Below, piece by piece: positions 7,758 through 15,657 of a DNA stretch of 48,104 nt. Origin of the DNA: Ktedonobacterales bacterium (GTDB lineage Bacteria > Chloroflexota > Ktedonobacteria > Ktedonobacterales > JADMIN01); contig JAICVS010000017.1 in NCBI GenBank assembly GCA_025935195.1, positions 1 to 48,104 of the forward strand, read 5' to 3'. Under the pieces are notes generated by a model. That model had not been told where the DNA came from and searched no databases. It worked only from the letters and a program-made list of their open reading frames with translations. The number at the start of each line of letters is the position of its first letter. Positions within the stretch are counted from its first letter, which is position 1. Both the position numbers and the translations under genes were made by a program.

Positions 7758-9293
7758 TTAGCGTTCCTGGCGCGGCGACCAAGTGGCGCCCTGTGGCGTG
7801 TCTTTGAGGACCACGCCGTACGTTTCGTCGAGCTGCTTGCGGATGCGGTCGGCCTCGGCCCACTGCTTCGCCTGGCGTGCCTCGGCGCGCTGGGCGATCA
7901 GCGCCTCGATGGCCGCGACTTGCTCAGGGCTGGGCCCGACGGTCAAAGTGAGACTGGCAGTACCCACGCCCGGAGCAGTTCCACTGCTATCCACACCATA
8001 TGCCAGCGCGATGCCCAGCACATCGCTCAACTCATCCAACACGGCTTGAGACTCTCTCAGCGCCCCAAGGATTGTGGGCGTCGCGGTCTCTCCAACACCG
8101 TGGGAGAAGTCATTGATACGATGCACCAGCTCGTCCAGGGCGGCCAGCGCCTCGGAGGTGTTGAGGTCGTCGTCCATCGCCGCGACGAAGGCCGCGCGCC
8201 CCGCCGTGAGCTGCTCCGCCAGCGCGCGCTCGGCCTCGCCCGGCTCGCCAGGCGCGGAGGGCGCGACACGCGCCTCAGCCCAGGCGATCAGCCGCTTCAG
8301 TGTGGCCGCTGCCTCGGCCCAGCGCCGCCAGCGCGCCGCGAAGGCGCGTAGCTGCTCCGCGGAGAAGGCGAAGTTGTCGCGGTACTGCTTGCCCAGCAGG
8401 TACATGCGCAGCGCCGGCGCTGGGATGCCCTCGGCCAGCAGCGAGCGGATGGTGACGAAGGCGCCGGAGTGGGCCATCTTTTCCAGCGCCGCGGTCTCGT
8501 CGTCGCTGGCGGGCAGGCTGAGCATGCCGGTGTGCAGCCAGTAGCGTACGAAGGGATGCGCGCCGGTCAGGCTCTCGGTCTGGGCGATCTCGTTCTCGTG
8601 GTGCGGGAAGATCAGGTCGGAGCCGCCGCCGTGGATGTCAATCCGCTCGCCAAGCGTCTCCATCGCCATCGTCGAGCATTCGATGTGCCAGCCGGGGCGG
8701 CCCTTGCCCCAGGGGCTTTCCCACCAGGGCTCGCCGGGTTTGGCGGACTTCCAGAGCGCGAAGTCACGCGGGTCGCGCTTGCGCTCGTCCGGCTCGATGC
8801 GCGCGCCGGCCAGCATCGCGTCCGCGTCGCGGCCGGAGAGCGCGCCGTAGGTGGGGAAGCTGGGCACCCAGAAGTACACGTCGCCGTCCACGACGTAGGC
8901 ATGCCCCTTGTCAATCAGCCCTTGCACGAAGGCGATGATGTTGGGGATGAACTCGGTGACGTAGGTGAAGATGTCGGCCCGGCGCACGCCGAGGCGGTCC
9001 ATGTCACGGAAGTACGTCTCGGTGTAGCGCCGCGCCGCCTCGGAGGGCGGCATGCCATCGCGCAGGCCGGCGGCGATGATCTTGTCGTCAATGTCGGTGA
9101 AGTTCTGGACGTAGGTGACGGGGTAGCCGCGATATTCGAGGTAGCGGCGGATGGTGTCGTTGACGACGAAGAGGCGGGCGTGGCCCAGATGCGGCTCGTT
9201 CTTGGGCGTCAGGCCGCAGACGTACATCTTGACGGGCAGCGCGATTGGCTCGAAGGTCTCTTTGCGGCCGGAAGCGGTATTGTAGACCTGCAT
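7758..9293 (-). CDS. Cysteinyl-tRNA synthetase with an altered KMSKS motif
   Basis: A 511-residue class I synthetase that charges tRNA-Cys. The HIGH-type motif is PHLGHA (residues 34-39). The zinc ligands expected in CysRS are present: C26, C206 (GWHIEC), H232 and E235 (FPHHENEIAQ). The C-terminal anticodon-side segment is complete and ends in LKDTPQGATW, as in true CysRS. The KMSKS signature reads KMAHS (272-276), so the second lysine is a histidine, and a short acidic insert (ASDDET) precedes it. The ATG at 9293 has a GGAG at a fitting distance; an ATG five codons upstream also has one. The gene heads the rlmB/zinc-ribbon/yacP-like operon. A second CysRS-like gene lies at 23491-24774. Confidence 0.9.
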   Translation of the reverse strand: MQVYNTASGRKETFEPIALPVKMYVCGLTPKNEPHLGHARLFVVNDTIRRYLEYRGYPVTYVQNFTDIDDKIIAAGLRDGMPPSEAARRYTETYFRDMDRLGVRRADIFTYVTEFIPNIIAFVQGLIDKGHAYVVDGDVYFWVPSFPTYGALSGRDADAMLAGARIEPDERKRDPRDFALWKSAKPGEPWWESPWGKGRPGWHIECSTMAMETLGERIDIHGGGSDLIFPHHENEIAQTESLTGAHPFVRYWLHTGMLSLPASDDETAALEKMAHSGAFVTIRSLLAEGIPAPALRMYLLGKQYRDNFAFSAEQLRAFAARWRRWAEAAATLKRLIAWAEARVAPSAPGEPGEAERALAEQLTAGRAAFVAAMDDDLNTSEALAALDELVHRINDFSHGVGETATPTILGALRESQAVLDELSDVLGIALAYGVDSSGTAPGVGTASLTLTVGPSPEQVAAIEALIAQRAEARQAKQWAEADRIRKQLDETYGVVLKDTPQGATWSPRQER

Positions 9294-9716
9294 GGTATGT
9301 CGCTCCATGGATTGCTCCAAACGTGGTGGCGGCGCGGGACTTCACGGAATTCGCGTGATTCGCACGGCATCACTCGTGCCGCGTGCGGCGTTGATTCGTT
9401 GCCGATCGCGGTTGTATGCAATCGGCGCATGAGCGGGCGCCCGCCGGTGGGCCGCTTCAGATGGTCGCGAGGTGTGATCGTGGTGGCGATGCGGCTCATC
9501 AGCGGCGGGCGCTGGTACAGGAGCAACAGGAGCGGGGGGCGGCGAGCACGATGACGGCAACCGGGCGTGTGGCGGCCGGCAGGGTCCGAGTCTCGTCGAG
9601 GTGGTTACGCTCAGGATACATGGATTCCGTCCTGATTCAGTGGTTCACATCGGGAGACGGCGCGTTCCCATTGATTATGCCTGATCGCGGTGGCAGGCGT
9701 CAATGCGGCAACAGCC

Positions 9717-9821
9717 GGCCGGAGATTGCAATCACGCCGAGGGGCCGGTGGCCGCGACGTCCGCTGTCGCGGACTGGAGAGAGAGGCGGCGCGGTGTCCG
9801 CATCTCTTTGTCAAAATGCAT
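9717..9821 (+). repeat. Dispersed GGCCGG repeat, copy A
   Basis: Aligns over about 105 bp with the copy at 11788-11887. Shared landmarks are GGCCGG, a palindromic TTGCAA centre, then GGCCGCGACGTCCGC, GTCGCGGACT, TCCGCATCTC and a terminal GCAT. All copies I see are intergenic and on the same strand. Confidence 0.7.
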
Positions 9822-9870
9822 CAACCGCGCCTGAGGGCTGCGCCACGAAACCGGCCTGCGCCAGTTGGGG
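9822..9870 (+). repeat. Dispersed GGCCGG repeat, partial copy D
   Basis: Begins AACCGCGCCTG and continues GCCACGAAA and GTTGGGG, matching the second half of the copy at 37518-37580 rather than copy A. It abuts copy A directly, so two variants of the family are in tandem here. Confidence 0.6.
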
Positions 9871-9883
9871 GCAGAGCGGCTGG

Positions 9884-9939
9884 CGGCAATGTTGACCGCG
9901 GCAGTGAACATTGCCGTTTTTGCCGCTTTTTGGCAATGT
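9884..9939 (+). other. Two mutually exclusive hairpins sharing one arm
   Basis: CGGCAATGTT (9884-9893) pairs perfectly with AACATTGCCG (9907-9916). The same central ACATTGCC (9908-9915) also pairs perfectly with GGCAATGT (9932-9939). Only one hairpin can form at a time, the architecture of an attenuator or of an RNA switch. No gene starts close downstream on this strand. Confidence 0.5.
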
Positions 9940-10000
9940 GTCGGGCATGCCATCGCCTCGAACCCCGAATTCAAGGGGATTTGCCGGGTGCGCGAACTTG

Positions 10001-10104
10001 ACGTTTCGTGTTATGGGTGGCAAAAACGGCAAGAAATGGCAAGAAACGGCAAGAGGGATGGCAACGGATGGCACGGTGGGCGGCAACAACGGCAACGTTT
10101 CGTG
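10001..10104 (+). repeat. Phased GGCA array bounded by 10-bp direct repeats
   Basis: GGCA occurs at 10019, 10028, 10038, 10048, 10060, 10070, 10082 and 10091, a spacing of 9-12 bp or about one helical turn. The array is bracketed by two perfect copies of ACGTTTCGTG, at 10001-10010 and 10095-10104. It could be a protein-binding array. Confidence 0.6.
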
Positions 10105-10252
10105 ATGGTACGGCACTGTTCACGTCGTCCGGCCTGGGGTTGCCCTGGCGAGAGGTCGCGATGTTCGGCACGATATGCGGTTGTTCAAGGTGCTGGCGGC
10201 GCGGGGTGGCGCCGTGGTAATGGAACTAATTTACCATGAAAAGCAAGGCATG

Positions 10253-11002
10253 TCAAGATGGTCGGTTGGCGTTGGATGGGGAGTGTGTGATGCCAGCAAG
10301 CAGATGTGTGTTCAGCAGCTTCAGGTCTGCCAACGCGAGGGCGAGCAGACGGCTGCGCGGCGCCACGCGGCGGGCGAGCGGCGGCGCGAGGGTGAGACGC
10401 CGGATGTCGAACTGGGCGCCTGGCTGGGCGAACAGGGAGCGGATGTGACGGCGCGTGATGCCGCGCACGGCGGGGTTGCGCGGATTATCGAAGGCGAAGT
10501 CGTAGACGATCACCATGCCGCCGGGCTTGAGGACGCGCCACATCTCGGCGGCGATGCGGCGGCGCAGCGGCTCGTCGAGGATAGAGCTGAACATGGTGTA
10601 GGTGGTGACGAGGTCGAAGTGGGCATCGGCAAAGGGCAGCTCGTGCGCGCTGCCGCGGACCCATTGCATGGCGGGGTTCAGGTGGCGGGCGCGCTCGATA
10701 CGCTCCGGCAGCAGGTCAATGCCGGTGAGGTGTTCGGGCATGGCGCCATAGTCGAGCAGCCGGCGGAGCTGACTGCCGCTGCCACAGCCAATATCCAGCA
10801 CGGTGGTCTCGGCCAGGTCCGTGAGGTGGTGGCGGCGCAGCAGATCGAGCAGGGCACGCTCTATGCCATGGACGTGTAGCAGCGCGGCATCGTTGAAGAG
10901 GCTGTAGGCGCCCGGCGGCACGCGCTGGCCGGCGGCGCGGCGGTGATATTCTTCAGTGATGCGCGCCAGCTCGCGCTGGGTATCGTCCAGTTGGTTGAGC
11001 AT
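10253..11002 (-). CDS. Class I SAM-dependent methyltransferase
   Basis: A 249-residue methyltransferase of the Methyltransf_11/25 type. The SAM-binding motif I is VLDIGCGSGSQLRRLL, followed by the acidic residue of motif II in LTGIDLLPERI, a motif IV region (FDLVTTYTMFSSI) and a post-motif EMWRVLKPGGMVIVYDF. The latter is typical of enzymes acting on small molecules, quinones or sugars. The ATG at 11002 is supported by GGAG eight nt upstream, and the sequence before it is poor. It diverges from the nucleotide-sugar acetyltransferase gene, at the edge of the polysaccharide region, so it may methylate a sugar or lipid carrier. The substrate is unknown. Confidence 0.82.
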   Translation of the reverse strand: MLNQLDDTQRELARITEEYHRRAAGQRVPPGAYSLFNDAALLHVHGIERALLDLLRRHHLTDLAETTVLDIGCGSGSQLRRLLDYGAMPEHLTGIDLLPERIERARHLNPAMQWVRGSAHELPFADAHFDLVTTYTMFSSILDEPLRRRIAAEMWRVLKPGGMVIVYDFAFDNPRNPAVRGITRRHIRSLFAQPGAQFDIRRLTLAPPLARRVAPRSRLLALALADLKLLNTHLLAGITHSPSNANRPS

Positions 11003-11148
11003 CGCACAAACTCCGTACTCGATCAGTGCAGGAGAATGGCGAGCATGAAGTGTGCCGCGCGGCGGCGCTACGCTAGGACTATCCGGTACACGGCTATGTC
11101 TCCTCGGCCGGACGGCATAGAATACAAGAGATACTCCGGAGGTGCATG

Positions 11149-11748
11149 GTGAGTGAGGTGTACATTCACCCGTCCGCCGAGGTCTCGCCACGGGCGGAGA
11201 TCGGCGCGGGGAGCAAGGTATGGAGCAACGCGCAGATCCGCGAGGGAGCGCGCATCGGGTCCGAGGTGATCATCGGGCGCAACGTCTACGTTGACAACGA
11301 TGTGAGCATCGGCAGCCGGGTGAAGATACAGAACAACGTCTCGGTCTATCACGGAGTGACCATCGAGGATGGCGTCTTCGTGGGTCCGCACGTCTGCTTC
11401 ACCAACGACCTGATCCCACGGGCGATCACGCCGTCGGGCGCGCTGAAGTCGCTGGATGACTGGACGGTGACGCCGATCAGGGTGCGGTATGGGGCGTCGA
11501 TCGGGGCGAACTCGACCATCGTGCCGGGCGTGACCATCGGCTCGTTCGCGCTGGTGGGCAGCGGCTCGGTGGTGACGCGGGACGTGCCGGCGCACGCGCT
11601 AGTCTACGGCAATCCAGCGCGCGTGCGGGCCTGGGTCTGCAAGTGTGGGCGCAAGCTGGAAGAGGTCGTTGAGACGGCAGAGACGGTGCGCGGCACCTGC
11701 CCGGACTGCCACGAGACCTATACGCTGGCGCGTGAATCGCGGCCGTGA
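11149..11748 (+). CDS. WlbB/WbpD-like nucleotide-sugar N-acetyltransferase
   Basis: A 199-200-residue left-handed beta-helix acyltransferase with hexapeptide repeats from about residue 8 to 150 (for example IGAGSKVWSNAQI, IGSRVKIQNNVSVYHG, IGANSTIVPGVTIG). The GNPAR motif is typical of sugar acetyltransferases. A short C-terminal zinc ribbon follows (CKCGRKL then CPDC). Relatives WbpD and WlbB acetylate the 3-amino group of UDP-GlcNAc(3N)A using acetyl-CoA. The catalytic Asn/His region NNVSVYHG fits. GGAGG at 11138-11142 lies only 3 nt before ATG 11146 but 6 nt before GTG 11149, so GTG is the likelier start. First gene of a plus-strand set that includes the partner aminotransferase and dehydrogenases. 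Confidence 0.85.
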   Translation: MSEVYIHPSAEVSPRAEIGAGSKVWSNAQIREGARIGSEVIIGRNVYVDNDVSIGSRVKIQNNVSVYHGVTIEDGVFVGPHVCFTNDLIPRAITPSGALKSLDDWTVTPIRVRYGASIGANSTIVPGVTIGSFALVGSGSVVTRDVPAHALVYGNPARVRAWVCKCGRKLEEVVETAETVRGTCPDCHETYTLARESRP

Positions 11749-11787
11749 TGGGCCTTGCCACGTGAGGACGGACAGATCACCCGCGCG

Positions 11788-11887
11788 GGCCGGCGGTTGC
11801 AACCGCGCCTGGGGGCCGTTGGCCGCGACGTCCGCCGTCGCGGACTCGGATACAACGATGTATCCGCATCTCGCGGGAAAAGCGCAT
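11788..11887 (+). repeat. Dispersed GGCCGG repeat, copy B
   Basis: The clearest copy. It contains a perfect 14-bp palindrome GCGGTTGCAACCGC (11793-11806) and a strong hairpin CCGCGACG-TCCGC-CGTCGCGG (11823-11843). It lies between the acetyltransferase and aminotransferase genes of one apparent operon. Confidence 0.75.
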
Positions 11888-11985
11888 AATGATTGGCGAA
11901 TAACGGGCGGGGCATGAATGCCTGTCAGGACCGTGACGATCTCGCCAGAAACCATGTGATACACGTGAGTCGAGAGGGGAGCAGG

Positions 11986-13059
11986 ATGATTGCGATAGCC
12001 CATCCGCAGATCGGGCCGGAGGAGCAGGAGGCGGTGGCGAAGGTGCTGGCGTCTGGGCAGTTGGCCCAGGGCAAGCAGGTGGAGGAGTTCGAGCGCCGCT
12101 TCGCCGAGTTGTGCGGGGTGACGGAGGCGGTGGCCGTCTCGTCGGGGACGGCGGCGCTGCACGTGGCGCTGCTGGCGCACGGCATCGGCGCGGGCGACGA
12201 GGTGATCACGACGCCGTTCAGCTTCGCCGCCACCGGCAACACCATCCTGCTGGTCGGCGCGACGCCGGTCTTCGTGGATATCGAGCCGGACACGCTGAAC
12301 ATCGATCCCGCAGAGGTGGAGGCGGCGATCACGCCGCGGACGAAGGCGATCATGCCGGTCCATCTCTACGGCAATCCGGCGGACATGGATCGGCTGATGG
12401 CAATCGCGGAGAAGCACCACCTGGCGATGATCGAGGACGCCTGCCAGGCGCACGCGGCGGCGATCCGCGGGCAGCGCGTGGGCAGCTTCGGCACGGGCTG
12501 CTTCTCGTTCTATCCGACGAAGAACATGACGACGGGCGAGGGCGGCATCGTGACGACCAACGACGCCGCGATTGCCGAGCAGGCGCGGCTCTGGCGCAGC
12601 CACGGGCAGAAGGTGCGCTACCTGCATACCGGCATCGGCTACAACTACCGCATGACGGACATCCAGGGAGCGATCGGCGTGGCGCAGATCGAGAAGCTGG
12701 CGGGGTTCACCGAGCGCCGGCTGGCGAACGCGGCGTACCTGAGCGAGCGCCTGGGCGAGTACGTACGTACGCCGGTGGTGCGGCCGGGCCACACGCACGT
12801 CTATCACCAGTACACCATCCGCGTGCCGCGCGAGCGCGACGCCTTCCAGGCCGCGCTGGCCGAGCGCGGCGTCGGCACGGCGATTCACTATCCACGGCCG
12901 ATCCACAAGCAGCCGTACTATCAGGAGCGCGGGTTCGACAAGGCGCTGCCGGTGGCGGAGCAGGCGGCGGAGCAGGTGCTCTCGCTGCCGGTGCATCCGG
13001 CGCTCGCGCAGGCGGACCTGGAGACCATCGCGCGTGAGGTGATCGCCCTATGCCGCTGA
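11986..13059 (+). CDS. DegT/DnrJ/EryC1-family sugar aminotransferase (WlbC/WbpE-like)
   Basis: A 357-residue PLP-dependent aminotransferase. SSGTAALHVALLAHGIGAGDE near the N terminus forms the cofactor-phosphate region; the aspartate in MIEDACQAHAA and the lysine in FYPTKNMTTGEGG are the PLP-binding residues. Close relatives WbpE and WlbC place an amino group on C3 of UDP-3-keto-GlcNAcA, using glutamate. A GGGGAG site precedes the ATG at 11986. The next gene, a Gfo/Idh-type dehydrogenase that would make the 3-keto substrate, overlaps this one by 10 bp, so the two are translationally linked. Confidence 0.87.
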   Translation: MIAIAHPQIGPEEQEAVAKVLASGQLAQGKQVEEFERRFAELCGVTEAVAVSSGTAALHVALLAHGIGAGDEVITTPFSFAATGNTILLVGATPVFVDIEPDTLNIDPAEVEAAITPRTKAIMPVHLYGNPADMDRLMAIAEKHHLAMIEDACQAHAAAIRGQRVGSFGTGCFSFYPTKNMTTGEGGIVTTNDAAIAEQARLWRSHGQKVRYLHTGIGYNYRMTDIQGAIGVAQIEKLAGFTERRLANAAYLSERLGEYVRTPVVRPGHTHVYHQYTIRVPRERDAFQAALAERGVGTAIHYPRPIHKQPYYQERGFDKALPVAEQAAEQVLSLPVHPALAQADLETIAREVIALCR

Positions 13060-14048
13060 AGGTAGCTGTCGTGGGCGCAGGCTCGATGGGCATGAACCAT
13101 CTGCGCGTCCTCAAGGATTTTGGCGAGGAGAAGGTGCGGCTGGTGGGCGTGGCGGAGCCGCAGCCGGCGGCGCGCTCGCGCGCCAGCAACCGCTTTCAAG
13201 TACAGGGCTTTAGCGATTACCGTGAGATGATCGCCGAGGCCACGCCGGATGTCGTCGCGATTGTGGTGCCGACTGATCTGCACTTCGAGGTGGCGTCGCA
13301 CGCGCTGGACGCCGGCGTGAATGTGCTGGTGGAGAAGCCGATCACGGCGACGGTGGCGCAGGCGGAGCAATTGATCGCGCTGGCGCGAGAGCGCGGCGCG
13401 CAACTGGCGGTGGGCCATGTCGAGCGATTCAATCCGGCGGTGCTGGAGCTGAAGCGCCAGCTCGACGGCGGCAACGTCGGGCGCATCTTCTACCTGCACG
13501 CGCGCCGCCTCGGCCCGTTCCCGCCGCGCATCCGCGACGTGGGCGTGATCCTGGACCTGGCGACGCACGACCTCGATGTCATGCGCTATCTGGCGGGGTC
13601 GGAGGTGCGCCATGTCTTCGCGGAGACGCAGCAGCGTGTTCACCAGACGCACGAAGACCTGCTGCTGGGCCTGATCCGCTTCGGCAACGCGGCCATCGGC
13701 ATGCTGGATGTGAACTGGCTGACGCCCACGAAGATCCGTGAGCTGACGGTGACAGGCGAGCGCGGCATGTACCTGGTCAACTATCTGAGCCAGGACTTGT
13801 ATTTCTACGAGAACGACTATACGGCCACCGAGTGGGACACGATGCGCTCGCTGACGGGCGTGAGCGAGGGCACGATGACGCGCCTGAAGGTGCAGAAGTC
13901 GGAGCCATTGCGGCTCGAATGGGAGAACGTGCTGGCAGCGGTGCGCGACGGCACGGATGTGAAGGTGACGGGCGAGGACGGCCTGGCGGTGCTGCGACTG
14001 GCGCACCAGCTCATGCGGGCGGCGGAGAAACCGGAGGTCATTTCATGA
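13050..14048 (+). CDS. Gfo/Idh/MocA-family sugar 3-dehydrogenase (WlbA/WbpB-like)
   Basis: A 332-residue oxidoreductase. The Rossmann motif VVGAGSMGMNH is at the N terminus, the EKP motif in NVLVEKPIT, and the substrate-domain signature GHVERFNPAV and DLATHDLDVMRYL follow. Relatives WbpB and WlbA oxidise C3 of UDP-GlcNAcA; closely similar archaeal enzymes oxidise UDP-GlcNAc itself. The start overlaps the aminotransferase gene by 10 bp and the stop overlaps the next start as ATGA, so it belongs to one operon. Given the neighbouring 6-dehydrogenase, the uronic-acid route is the simpler reading, but action on UDP-GlcNAc is not excluded. Confidence 0.86.
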   Translation: MPLKVAVVGAGSMGMNHLRVLKDFGEEKVRLVGVAEPQPAARSRASNRFQVQGFSDYREMIAEATPDVVAIVVPTDLHFEVASHALDAGVNVLVEKPITATVAQAEQLIALARERGAQLAVGHVERFNPAVLELKRQLDGGNVGRIFYLHARRLGPFPPRIRDVGVILDLATHDLDVMRYLAGSEVRHVFAETQQRVHQTHEDLLLGLIRFGNAAIGMLDVNWLTPTKIRELTVTGERGMYLVNYLSQDLYFYENDYTATEWDTMRSLTGVSEGTMTRLKVQKSEPLRLEWENVLAAVRDGTDVKVTGEDGLAVLRLAHQLMRAAEKPEVIS

Positions 14049-15508
14049 GCGACGAGGCGGCTCCCCAGATGACAGCGAGCGCGAAGAATGGAGCCGGAGC
14101 GGGGGGCGTGGTCGCCGTCGTCGGGCTCGGCAAGATCGGGCTGCCGCTGGCGATTCAATATATTCAGCACGGCCGGCGCGTGATCGGCTGCGACATCAAC
14201 CTGGCGGTGGTGGAGGGCATCAACCGCGGCGAATGCCACGTCCACGAGGAGGTGGGCATGGAGGCGGAGGTCGCCAGGGCGGTCGCGGATGGGCTGCTAC
14301 GCGCGACGACGGACACGACAGCGGCGGTGCGCGAGGCGGATGTGGTGGTGGTGATCGTGCCGGTGGTGGTGCGCGGGCAGGGCGAGGTGGCCTTCGAGGG
14401 CATTGACGCGGCGACGCGCGCGGTGGGCAAGGGGCTGCATACTGGCGCGCTGGTGATCTACGAGACGACGCTGCCGGTCGGCACGACATCGGGCCGCTTC
14501 CGCGCAATGCTGGAGCGTGAGTCGAATCTCGTGGCCGGGCGCGATTTCTTGCTCGGCTACAGCCCGGAGCGGGTCTCGTCGGGGGTGATCTTCCGCGACC
14601 TGCGCATCTATCCGAAGGTGGTCGGCGGCGTGGACGCGGCCAGCACGGCGGCGGCGGTGGCGTTCTATCGCGCGGTGCTGGATGCCGAGGTGATCGAGAT
14701 GCGGTCGGCGGACGACGCGGAGTTCGTCAAGCTGATCGAGACGACCTACCGCGACGTGAATATCGCGCTCGCCAACGAGTACGCGCGCTTCGCGGACGCG
14801 CACGGGCTGGACATGACGGCGGCCGCCGCGGCGGCGAACACGCAGCCGTACTCGCACATCCACCAGCCGGGCGTGGGCGTGGGCGGCCACTGCATCCCCG
14901 TGTACCCGTACTTCCTGATGCGCGGGGCGGCGGAGGGCGGGCTGACGCTGCCGCGACGGGCGCGGATCGTCAACGATGCGATGGCGGAGTATGCGGTGGA
15001 CCGCATCGAGGCGGTGATTGGGCCGGTGGCGGGGCAATCAGTACTCATCCTGGGCGTGGCGTATCGCGGCGACGTGAAGGAGACGGCGTTCACCAGCGCG
15101 GCGCTGCTGCGGGATGCGCTGGCGGCGCGGGGGGCGGAGGTGTACGCCGACGATCCGCTCTTCACGGATGACGAGCTACGCGCGCACGGCTACACGCCGA
15201 TCACGCCGGAGCGGAGCGGCGCGGTGCGCGCGCTGATCGTGCAGGCGGCGCATTCGGCCTATCAGCGGCTCGACCTGGGCGCGTATCCGGCGTGCCGGGT
15301 GGTGCTGGATGGGCGCCGCGCGCTGGCACGTGCGACAGTCGAGGCGGCGGGCATGGCCTACGTGGCGATGGGCGACGGGCGGCTGGCGGCGGAGCGAACG
15401 AGAACCACCACAGAGGACACAGAGGTGACGGAGGTTCACGGAGGAGGGAAGAGCGGTGCGGTGGAGACTGCCCCAACCGCAACCGCCAGATCAAATCCTG
15501 TAGAATAG
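14045..15508 (+). CDS. Nucleotide-sugar 6-dehydrogenase (WbpA/WecC type) with repeat-derived tail
   Basis: A 487-residue UDP-glucose/GDP-mannose dehydrogenase family protein. The NAD site is VVGLGKIGLPLA, followed by the family motif YETTLPVGTT, the central EFVKLIETTYRDVNIALANE helix and the catalytic cysteine in GVGGHCIPVYPYF. Relatives oxidise C6 of UDP-GlcNAc or UDP-ManNAc to the uronic acid with two NAD. GGAGG lies 7 nt before the ATG, which overlaps the previous stop as ATGA. The last 38 or so residues (from about 450, ERTRTTTEDTEVTEV onward) are not family sequence: they are encoded by a dispersed GAGGACACAGAGG-type repeat that has extended the frame. Confidence 0.88.
   Translation: MSDEAAPQMTASAKNGAGAGGVVAVVGLGKIGLPLAIQYIQHGRRVIGCDINLAVVEGINRGECHVHEEVGMEAEVARAVADGLLRATTDTTAAVREADVVVVIVPVVVRGQGEVAFEGIDAATRAVGKGLHTGALVIYETTLPVGTTSGRFRAMLERESNLVAGRDFLLGYSPERVSSGVIFRDLRIYPKVVGGVDAASTAAAVAFYRAVLDAEVIEMRSADDAEFVKLIETTYRDVNIALANEYARFADAHGLDMTAAAAAANTQPYSHIHQPGVGVGGHCIPVYPYFLMRGAAEGGLTLPRRARIVNDAMAEYAVDRIEAVIGPVAGQSVLILGVAYRGDVKETAFTSAALLRDALAARGAEVYADDPLFTDDELRAHGYTPITPERSGAVRALIVQAAHSAYQRLDLGAYPACRVVLDGRRALARATVEAAGMAYVAMGDGRLAAERTRTTTEDTEVTEVHGGGKSGAVETAPTATARSNPVE
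15404..15446 (+). repeat. ACCACAGAGGACACAGAGG-type repeat inside the dehydrogenase 3' end
   Basis: The sequence runs ACCACCACAGAGGACACAGA and continues with further GGAGG/GAGG units. It is of the same kind as the left arm of the element at 43936-44118. It is read in frame as TTTEDTEVTEVHGG, giving the sugar dehydrogenase an unusual tail. Confidence 0.7.
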
Positions 15509-15657
15509 TGTGCCGCGCCGCGGCGTGCATAGCCCAATTGTTGAGCGCGTTGTTCACTGCTTCACGGCGTGCTACGCTGGCGACACGCGCCGCGAGGCGG
15601 ACGAGCGACGGCGTGGTGATGGCATCGTGAAGGATGCGGCGAGACGAGGAGGCGGGC

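Larger units (their letters stand above)
9294..10252. other. Repeat-rich non-coding region of about 960 bp
   Basis: No convincing protein gene is visible on either strand. The block holds two tandem copies of a dispersed repeat (9717-9870), two overlapping hairpins that share one arm (9884-9939) and a phased GGCA array (10001-10104). It lies between the divergent cysS promoter side and the 3' end of the methyltransferase gene. Confidence 0.55.

Noticed and set aside
9685-9705. Possible T-box motif for cysS on the minus strand (TGCCACCGCGA)
   Set aside because: It departs from the TGGNACCGCG consensus and lies almost 400 bp from the cysS start with no specifier stem or terminator between them.
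9911-10105. Small protein encoded across the GGCA array
   Set aside because: The frame is only open because the repeat lacks stops; there is no ribosome site and the peptide is low-complexity.
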